A stretch of DNA of 5,288 nt from an uncultured Collinsella sp. (lineage in GTDB: Bacteria; Actinomycetota; Coriobacteriia; Coriobacteriales; Coriobacteriaceae): contig URAQ01000131.1 of the NCBI GenBank assembly GCA_900545875.1, positions 1 through 5,288 on the forward strand. The letters run 5' to 3'. This document shows positions 1 to 4,242 of the stretch, piece by piece. The position numbers and the translations under genes were made by a program. The notes under the pieces are model-generated. The model was not told the DNA's origin and made no database searches. It saw nothing but the letters and a program-made list of their open reading frames with translations. The number at the start of each line of letters is the position of its first letter. Positions within the stretch are counted from its first letter, which is position 1.

Positions 1-182
1 GCGACCTAGAGCTCGAGGAGTCCCTGGAGGGCTACACCCGCGGCGTGGAGCTGCTCAAGAGCCTGCGCGCCCGTCTTGCCGGCGCCGAGCAGAAGGTCTC
101 GGTGCTTCTTAAGGACGTCGACGGCAACGATGTGCTCGCCGACGGCGAAGCCGCCAACACCGACGACAACCTCTCGTTCTAA
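1..182 (+). CDS. xseB: Exodeoxyribonuclease VII small subunit, 3' end (partial)
   Basis: This is the last 59 codons of a gene that begins before the window; the frame opens at base 3 and ends at TAA 180-182. The visible protein starts with an acidic amphipathic helix (LEESLEGYTRGVELLKSLRA), followed by LAGAEQKVSVL. This is the typical XseB pattern of 'leEAl..ye.G..L...c...L..AE.kV..l'. XseB is a small (about 70-80 residue) cytoplasmic helical-hairpin protein. It coats the XseA catalytic subunit of exonuclease VII, which degrades single-stranded DNA into oligonucleotides. After the conserved core there is a polar, acidic tail of about 24 residues ending in NLSF, which is probably unstructured. 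Upstream xseA is expected but not visible. The call rests on the helix pattern; a different short coiled-coil protein is possible but less likely. Confidence 0.85.
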   Translation, partial: DLELEESLEGYTRGVELLKSLRARLAGAEQKVSVLLKDVDGNDVLADGEAANTDDNLSF

Positions 183-189
183 CCATCCT

Positions 190-212
190 GACCAAATATA
201 ATTACCTTGGTC
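190..212 (+). promoter_or_regulatory. Probable promoter -10 box inside an inverted repeat, upstream of the HIT gene
   Basis: A perfect TATAAT lies at 197-202, in the AT-rich gap between xseB and the HIT gene. It sits in the centre of a 6-bp perfect inverted repeat, GACCAA (190-195) and TTGGTC (207-212), with an 11-base spacer. No good -35 box is seen: the hexamer 17 bases upstream is TCTCGT/TCGTTC-like, inside the end of xseB. The arrangement would suit a promoter whose -10 box is covered by a dimeric repressor, or a weak stem-loop in an xseB-HIT transcript. There is no T-tract after the right arm, so it is not a convincing terminator. Confidence 0.4.
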
Positions 213-231
213 TGTGAGAAAGGAACCAACC

Positions 232-567
232 ATGTGTGATTGCATCTTCTGCAAAATCGCCAACCACGAGATCCCCTCGACCGTTGTCTATGAGGACGAC
301 CAAGTCATCGCCTTCGACGACCTCAATCCCCAGGCGCCGGTCCACACGCTCGTGATCCCCAAGAAGCACTACAGCGACATCGCCGACAACGTACCGGCCG
401 AGACCATGGGCGCCATGGCTCACGCCATCCAGGAGGTCGCTAAGGCCAAGGGCTTGGAGGACGGTTTCCGCGTCATCTCCAACAAGGGCGTTAACGCCGG
501 TCAGACCGTCATGCACTTCCACATGCACGTTCTCGGTGGCAAGAACCTGGGCGAGAACCTCATCTGA
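232..567 (+). CDS. HIT-family (histidine triad) nucleotide-binding protein, HINT type
   Basis: The 111-residue protein matches the usual length of bacterial HINT-like hydrolases, cytoplasmic dimers that cleave nucleoside phosphoramidates and acyl-nucleotides such as AMP-lysine. The triad is His95-Phe-His97-Met-His99-Val-Leu-Gly-Gly near the C terminus; the middle His97 is the expected nucleophile. Upstream of it, ISNKGVNAGQTV (82-93) supplies the conserved Asn and Gly-Gln of the nucleotide phosphate site. The N terminus has CxxC (Cys4, Cys7) and the LVIPKKH segment ends in His46; with the first triad histidine these form the zinc site found in many bacterial members. ATG 232 was chosen over the in-frame GTG at 214 because AAGGA (219-223) sits 8 bases before the ATG, and the family starts right at the CxFCKI motif. 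The gene may be co-transcribed with xseB 49 bp upstream, or use the TATAAT between them. It is compositionally like the acetate kinases (39 of 60 bases G/C in 301-360). Confidence 0.95.
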   Translation: MCDCIFCKIANHEIPSTVVYEDDQVIAFDDLNPQAPVHTLVIPKKHYSDIADNVPAETMGAMAHAIQEVAKAKGLEDGFRVISNKGVNAGQTVMHFHMHVLGGKNLGENLI

Positions 568-608
568 GGGCGCGTAGGCCGTCGACTTGGCTGCCTTTGG
601 AGTAATCT

Positions 609-1499
609 ATGCAGCTTTCTCAACTCGAATACCTTCAAGCTGTAGCGAACTATGGCGGCGTGCGCAAAGCAGCTCGCGCCGTTCACGTGAGTCCGCAGGC
701 CGTTTCGTCGGCAATAAAAAAGTTGGAATCTGAGTATCAGATTGTTTTGCTCGACCGATCGGCGGGGGAGGCTGTTTTGTCTCCGGCGGGCAGAGAATTT
801 GCGCGTCGTGCACGCGTGATCCTGGCGCAAGTCGACGATCTCAAAAAGTACGCTCAATCGGGGAACGGCGGCGTTTCGCCCGACGGCCATTTCCGTCTTT
901 ACGCCCCCTGTCTTCACGGGCGGGGGCGCCTTTTTTCCGAAAACTGGTACGACTCGTTTGAAAGCTCGCACCCTCAGATTCATCTTGATGTGTGGCATCA
1001 GCCAACGGCAACATGCTTTGAATCGCTTGTGCTTGGCATTTCGGATGCGGCCATCTCATTTGAGGAACCAAGGGACGGTGTCCTTTCTTCGAAATACTTG
1101 GGTGAAAAGGAGCTCAAGGTTCTTTCATGCCCAGCGGGTCATCAATCTGTGGGTGCTATGACCGTTCGTGAGTTGCTGAGCGGCAGGCTCGCTGTTCCCA
1201 TTAATTTGTCACCCTGTCTCAATGCAATCAATCAATGTCCTGAAGCCCAGCTCGTTAATTTTCGCTTCCGTGATGTCGAATACGGAAGCAGGGCGCAGAC
1301 TGAGTTTCTTCAAGCCGGGGGATTGATATTGAGTTTTTCTGGCTCTTCTCTCGCATCAAATGGATTGGAAGTAAGCGAGTGCTCCATCGAAGCCTCACAT
1401 GACGTAGCCTTGCCCATCTACTTTTGCTATCGACAAAATGCCTGGACCGATCGACACCAGACGGTATTTCTTCACCTATTGCGTCATCTCGCTTCGTGA
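609..1499 (+). CDS. LysR-type transcriptional regulator
   Basis: The 296-residue protein has the standard LysR layout and length. Residues 1-60 are the winged helix-turn-helix: LEYLQAVANYGGVRKAARAV, then HVSPQAVSSAIKKLE as the recognition helix region, then LLDRS and LSPAGREF. A linker helix follows (about 62-84), then a periplasmic-binding-protein-like effector domain (about 92-293). The N-terminal part is a confident family match. The effector domain is divergent and rich in cysteine (Cys101, 136, 174, 203, 210, 258, 273), so the inducer cannot be guessed. ATG 609 follows TGGAG (598-602) by 6 bases. The gene starts 41 bp after the HIT gene, and a co-directional transporter follows 119 bp downstream, its most likely target. 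Base composition drops compared with the neighbours (24 of 60 bases G/C in 1201-1260), which hints at separate ancestry. A terminator-like hairpin lies inside the coding sequence at 902-936. Confidence 0.93.
   Translation: MQLSQLEYLQAVANYGGVRKAARAVHVSPQAVSSAIKKLESEYQIVLLDRSAGEAVLSPAGREFARRARVILAQVDDLKKYAQSGNGGVSPDGHFRLYAPCLHGRGRLFSENWYDSFESSHPQIHLDVWHQPTATCFESLVLGISDAAISFEEPRDGVLSSKYLGEKELKVLSCPAGHQSVGAMTVRELLSGRLAVPINLSPCLNAINQCPEAQLVNFRFRDVEYGSRAQTEFLQAGGLILSFSGSSLASNGLEVSECSIEASHDVALPIYFCYRQNAWTDRHQTVFLHLLRHLAS
902..936 (+). terminator. Intragenic terminator-like hairpin within the LysR gene
   Basis: CGCCCCC (902-908) is the exact reverse complement of GGGGGCG (922-928), with a 13-base loop. 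Two C residues and then six T residues (931-936) follow. By sequence this is a textbook intrinsic terminator shape on the + strand, but it lies in codons 98-110 of the regulator, at the start of the effector domain. In a translated message, ribosomes would normally prevent it from forming, so it may act only when translation is poor, or it may be a chance product of Gly/Arg codons. Whether it functions is unknown. Confidence 0.35.
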
Positions 1500-1513
1500 G
1501 GCCATTTGGCCTC
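1498..1513 (+). repeat. Short hairpin overlapping the LysR stop codon
   Basis: GAGGCCA (1498-1504) and TGGCCTC (1507-1513) form a perfect inverted repeat around TT. In RNA this gives a 6-bp stem with a 4-base loop, starting within the TGA stop codon of the regulator. No T-run follows, so an intrinsic terminator is not well supported. It may be a 3'-end stabilising or pausing hairpin. Confidence 0.4.
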
Positions 1514-1517
1514 GTGT

Positions 1518-1536
1518 CGTCAAGTGAATGTTGACG
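1518..1536. promoter_or_regulatory. Candidate operator dyad in the LysR-transporter gap
   Basis: CGTCAA (1518-1523) and TTGACG (1531-1536) form a perfect 6-bp dyad with a 7-base spacer. It contains TCAA-N7-TTGA, a short dyad of the general type bound by LysR regulators (classically T-N11-A within an interrupted dyad). It lies about 83 bp before the transporter start. The right arm, TTGACG, also resembles a -35 hexamer, but no convincing -10 box is seen 16-18 bases beyond it. Its role as an operator for the adjacent LysR protein is inference from position and symmetry only. Confidence 0.35.
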
Positions 1537-1618
1537 CCTTGTAACACATGACTGATGGCTTTGCCCTCATGCTTTTCCAAGATTTCGATTTAGATTGCTG
1601 ACTCTTGGAGGGCGGAGC

Positions 1619-2770
1619 ATGAAAAACCGTACGGTTTTGCTTTATATGACGTTCGTTTTTCTGTCGAACTTCAGCACTATTTTGTATTTTCTGACGGTTT
1701 ACCTTGAATTCGTCGGATTCTCGATAGTGGCGATTTCTAGCATGATGATTGCATATCAAGTGAGCAAGTTCATCCTCGAAGTTCCCACTGGCTATATTGC
1801 TGATAGGTTTGGACGAAAGACAAGCGGTCTCGTTGGCGTCGTGGGGATGCTTGGATACTACGCCGCCCTGCTTCTCGTCCGTTCCCCTCTGCTTTTAATC
1901 GGTGCGTTCGCTCTCAAAGGTTTTGCCGTTGCATGTCTGAGCGGATCCATAGAAGCGATTTACATTGACAGCGTCTCTCAGGACCAGCTCGTAAGACTTA
2001 ATGTCGTTGAGCGATTTGTTTTCTATGCCTCTTATGCCATCTCCGCTTGCGTGGGTGGTTTCATTTCGTCTGTCGGTGCATATCTCATTGGTCTTTCGGC
2101 AGATATCATCGCAATGGTGTTGACGTTGGTTGTCGTTGTCTGCATTCCTGAGATGCGAAGAGGGGACACTGCGGGGGCACCTGAGCGTGGAATTAGCCCG
2201 AAGATGATCGGTGCCGCTATTGCGTGTAATGGCATTCTTCGTTCAGCGTTCATCATGGACTGTTCTCAGGCATTTGCCTTTGTCGCCCTGGAAGACTTTT
2301 TCTCACTGCTGCTTGCGGGCCGCGGAATGAATTCCGTCGCTTCGGGTGTGACCATTGCGGTCCAGCTCCTTGCCTCGGCCTCCATGGGGCTTATTGTGCC
2401 CAGCGTGATTGCTCATGTCGACAATGGCCGTTTTGCGCGTATTTGCGGCATCATTCGCTTAGTATTGACAGCTTTGTTTTTGATCCCCCTTACTCCGGCT
2501 AATTTGCTGCCCGTGTTCTATGTGCTGCAGACGGTTGCGTACTCGTTGTTTGCCCCAATCAAATACTCAGTTTTCCAAAACGCTGCCGACTCATCGATGC
2601 GCTGTTCACTGATTTCGGTTCAAAGCCAGATGGTGGCGGTGGGTGCCGTTCTTTTCTATCTGCTCAACTCTGTGCTGAGTAGCGTTGCGGGCATTCGAGT
2701 CGTATTGCTTGTTGCGCTCGGGATTTCTTCCCTGGTGTATATCCCCGCGCTATTTCGTCTTACAAGCTGA
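1619..2770 (+). CDS. Major facilitator superfamily (MFS) transporter, drug-efflux-like
   Basis: The 383-residue, strongly hydrophobic protein has about 12 predicted membrane helices, roughly at 6-30, 34-55, 70-87, 90-114, 136-155, 157-176, 205-232, 238-263, 272-290, 295-318, 332-354 and 358-379. The loop after helix 2 carries MFS motif A, GYIADRFGRK (58-67), with its Asp-Arg and Gly-Arg-Lys. Helix 4 carries SGSIEAIYIDS (108-118), typical of a family of Gram-positive efflux-type permeases. The polar loop at 177-200, between helices 6 and 7, is the usual cytoplasmic hinge between the two halves. The substrate is unknown; export of a small molecule by proton antiport is the usual mode for such proteins. 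ATG 1619 was chosen over the TTG at 1595 because GGAGGG (1607-1612) sits 6 bases before it, while the TTG start has no such site. Local composition is AT-richer than the flanking housekeeping genes (24 of 60 bases G/C in 1681-1740), as in the preceding regulator, so the two may have travelled together. Confidence 0.92.
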   Translation: MKNRTVLLYMTFVFLSNFSTILYFLTVYLEFVGFSIVAISSMMIAYQVSKFILEVPTGYIADRFGRKTSGLVGVVGMLGYYAALLLVRSPLLLIGAFALKGFAVACLSGSIEAIYIDSVSQDQLVRLNVVERFVFYASYAISACVGGFISSVGAYLIGLSADIIAMVLTLVVVVCIPEMRRGDTAGAPERGISPKMIGAAIACNGILRSAFIMDCSQAFAFVALEDFFSLLLAGRGMNSVASGVTIAVQLLASASMGLIVPSVIAHVDNGRFARICGIIRLVLTALFLIPLTPANLLPVFYVLQTVAYSLFAPIKYSVFQNAADSSMRCSLISVQSQMVAVGAVLFYLLNSVLSSVAGIRVVLLVALGISSLVYIPALFRLTS

Positions 2771-2792
2771 AGGACATGAGTATTTAGACACC

Positions 2793-2807
2793 GATAACTT
2801 ATATATC
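2793..2807. promoter_or_regulatory. AT-rich regulatory region before acetate kinase copy 1
   Basis: GATAACTT (2793-2800) is followed by an AT-rich run ending in TATC (2804-2807), giving a GATA-N7-TATC dyad. The same eight bases, GATAACTT, recur at 4172-4179 upstream of acetate kinase copy 2, and TATCAA also occurs near both. The element lies about 99 bases before the copy 1 start and is probably part of its promoter or operator. I cannot assign a -35/-10 pair with confidence. Confidence 0.35.
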
Positions 2808-2812
2808 AACGC

Positions 2813-2846
2813 AATAAACCCGAGCGCGAGGGTGTTTGGGTTTATT
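2813..2846. terminator. Inverted repeat, possible terminator after the transporter gene
   Basis: AATAAACCC (2813-2821) pairs perfectly with GGGTTTATT (2838-2846) around a 16-base loop. The right arm continues as T-rich ATTATT, so a terminator acting at the end of the transporter transcript is plausible; the A/T symmetry would also allow action on the other strand. The G/C part of the stem is only three pairs. A competing pairing of ACCC (2818-2821) with GGGT (2830-2833) also exists. It lies between the GATAACTT element and copy 1, so if it is a terminator then any promoter at that element would be attenuated by it. Confidence 0.4.
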
Positions 2847-2899
2847 ATTGAAGCGTATGTAACCTGGCGGCGCCACACCGCCTGTTAGTAGGGAGACAC

Positions 2900-4078
2900 A
2901 TGAACGTTCTGGTCGTCAACGCAGGATCTTCGACCCTTAAGTATCAGGTCATCGATACCAAGTCCCATAAGGTGTCCGCAAAGGGCTCCTGCGAGCGCGT
3001 CTGCTTTACCGGCGGTACCTTCACCCACGCTGCCAACGGTTCCAAGAAGGTGACCGAGAACATCGAGTTCCCCGACCACAAGGTCGCCATCGAGGTCGTT
3101 CTGAAGGACCTCGAGGCCAACGGCGTCAAGATCGAGGGCATTGGCCACCGTATCGTTCAGGGCGGTTGGTACTTCGGCGATTCCTCCCTCGTCGACGAGG
3201 ACGTCCTCGCCAAGATCCGCGAGGTCGCTCCGCTCGCCCCGCTGCACAACAACCCCGAGGCCAACGTTATCGAGTACTGCCTCGAGCAGTATCCCGATCT
3301 GCCCAACGTCACGGTCTACGACACCGCTTTCCACTTCAACATGCCCGAGGTCGCCAAGACTTACGCCCTGCCCAAGGACGTCTGCGACAAACTGCACATC
3401 CGTAAGTACGGCGCCCACGGCACCAGCTACCGTTACATCTCCAAGAAGGTCGCAGAGATGACCAACGGCGAGGCCCGCAAGGTCGTCGTATGCCATATCG
3501 GCTCCGGCGCTTCCCTGTGCGCCATCGAGGACGGCAAGTGCATGGATACCACTATGGGTCTCACCCCGCTCGACGGCGTCATGATGGGCACCCGCTGCGG
3601 CTCCATCGACCCGGCCACCGTCTGCTACCTGCAGCGCGAGGGCGGCTACACCTTCGACGAGGTCGACGAGATGATGAACAAGAAGTCCGGCCTTTTGGCT
3701 GTGACCGGCGGCAAGACCAACGACTGCCGCAACGTCGAGGAGCTCGCCGCCGCTGGTGACCCCGAGGCTCAGCTCGCCTTCGACATGTTTGTCTACAAGA
3801 TTGCCGCCAAGGCCGCCGAGATGGCCACCTCCATGTGCGGCATGGACACCCTGGTCTTTACTGCCGGCATCGGCGAGCACGCTCCGGCCGTTCGCGCTGG
3901 CGTGGCCGACCGTCTGGCCTTTATGGGTGTCAAGATGGATCATGCCCGTAACGCCCTGCGTGGCGACGGCGCTTGGTGCCTGTCCGCCAAGGATTCCAAG
4001 GTCAAGATTTTCGTCATCCCTACGGACGAGGAGTTCATGATCGCTTCCGACGTCGAGCGCATCGTCAACGGCAAGTAA
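2900..4078 (+). CDS. ackA: Acetate kinase, tandem copy 1 (complete, with variant active-site motifs)
   Basis: The 392-residue protein has full acetate kinase length. The cytoplasmic enzyme interconverts acetate plus ATP and acetyl phosphate plus ADP, making ATP at the end of fermentation. Motifs in order: NAGSSTLKY (7-15); GHRIVQGG with catalytic Arg84; APLHN with His116; YDTAFH with Asp141; KYGAHGTSY with His173; CHIGSGAS (198-205); MGTRCGSIDP with Arg232; FTAGIGEH (320-327); IPTDEE with catalytic Glu377. The Arg, Asp and Glu residues needed for catalysis are all present, so an active enzyme is expected. Four motif positions differ from the usual family sequence: Asn to Ser at 202, Asn to His at 327, His to Tyr at 177, Asn to Asp at 376. 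The first three are visible in copy 2 and are unchanged there. ATG 2900 follows GGGAG (2891-2895) by 4 bases. Codons are strongly C/G-ending, as in a well-expressed gene. An intrinsic terminator follows. Propionate or another short acid is a possible alternative substrate. Confidence 0.95.
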   Translation: MNVLVVNAGSSTLKYQVIDTKSHKVSAKGSCERVCFTGGTFTHAANGSKKVTENIEFPDHKVAIEVVLKDLEANGVKIEGIGHRIVQGGWYFGDSSLVDEDVLAKIREVAPLAPLHNNPEANVIEYCLEQYPDLPNVTVYDTAFHFNMPEVAKTYALPKDVCDKLHIRKYGAHGTSYRYISKKVAEMTNGEARKVVVCHIGSGASLCAIEDGKCMDTTMGLTPLDGVMMGTRCGSIDPATVCYLQREGGYTFDEVDEMMNKKSGLLAVTGGKTNDCRNVEELAAAGDPEAQLAFDMFVYKIAAKAAEMATSMCGMDTLVFTAGIGEHAPAVRAGVADRLAFMGVKMDHARNALRGDGAWCLSAKDSKVKIFVIPTDEEFMIASDVERIVNGK

Positions 4079-4082
4079 TTAC

Positions 4083-4128
4083 AAGAGGGGAGGGGCTGGA
4101 CGGCCAAATGCCGTTTGGCCCCTCTTTT
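4083..4128 (+). terminator. Intrinsic terminator after acetate kinase copy 1
   Basis: GGCCAAA (4102-4108) and TTTGGCC (4114-4120) form a perfect 7-bp stem around a 5-base loop. This is followed by CCTCTTTT, with a T-tract at 4125-4128. The arms AAGAGGGG (4083-4090) and CCCCTCTT (4119-4126) are also exactly complementary, so a longer alternative or bulged stem is possible. It begins five bases after the copy 1 stop codon. It should separate the two acetate kinases into different transcripts or reduce read-through into copy 2. Confidence 0.8.
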
Positions 4129-4159
4129 GCGCTCGTTGGGCGATATGCCTGATAGCTAT

Positions 4160-4179
4160 TTATCAAGTTGTGATAACTT
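4160..4179. promoter_or_regulatory. Operator-like dyad before acetate kinase copy 2
   Basis: TTATCA (4160-4165), a 5-base spacer and TGATAA (4171-4176) form a perfect 17-bp inverted repeat. An overlapping dyad, AAGTT (4165-4169) and AACTT (4175-4179), has the same spacer length. The right side contains GATAACTT, also present upstream of copy 1. The region lies 63-83 bp before the copy 2 start, in an AT-rich stretch after the terminator, where a promoter is expected. TATTAA (4182-4187) could be a -10 box, but its -35 partner (TTTATC, 4159-4164) is weak. A dimeric regulator overlapping the promoter is the simplest reading; the regulator is not identified. Confidence 0.45.
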
Positions 4180-4242
4180 CTTATTAACATGCGGCCGCCT
4201 TAAGGGGTCTGCGTCGACCGTATTGCACTGCAAAGGAGTCTC

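Noticed and set aside
214..231. In-frame GTG start giving a HIT protein six residues longer.
   Set aside because: The AAGGA ribosome site would lie inside the extension, and the family normally starts just before the CxFCKI motif; ATG 232 fits better.
2866..2882. GGCGG-N7-CCGCC stem just before the ribosome site of acetate kinase copy 1, considered as a riboswitch or attenuator part.
   Set aside because: The stem has only five pairs, the leader is short, and no known riboswitch motif is recognisable.
3413..3415. Ala172 (KYGAHGTS, in both copies) replaces Phe179 of Methanosarcina acetate kinase, a residue reported as essential there.
   Set aside because: From memory, the well-studied E. coli AckA also has YGAHGTSH, so Ala is a normal alternative and does not indicate a dead or re-purposed enzyme.
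2885..3943. Long open frame of 352 codons on the - strand opposite acetate kinase copy 1, and a similar one at 4273-4839 opposite copy 2.
   Set aside because: Both are shadows of GC-rich, C-ending codon genes. The translations are low-complexity Val/Gly/Leu/Asp-rich and follow the reverse complement of the real frames.
4191..4198. GCGGCCGC, an 8-base palindrome (NotI site) before copy 2.
   Set aside because: Expected now and then in GC-rich DNA; no repeat or cloning-vector sequence is around it.
4223..4233. TTGCA-C-TGCAA palindrome touching the ribosome site of acetate kinase copy 2.
   Set aside because: Too short; a hairpin would have only four base pairs with a 3-base loop, and chance occurrence is likely.
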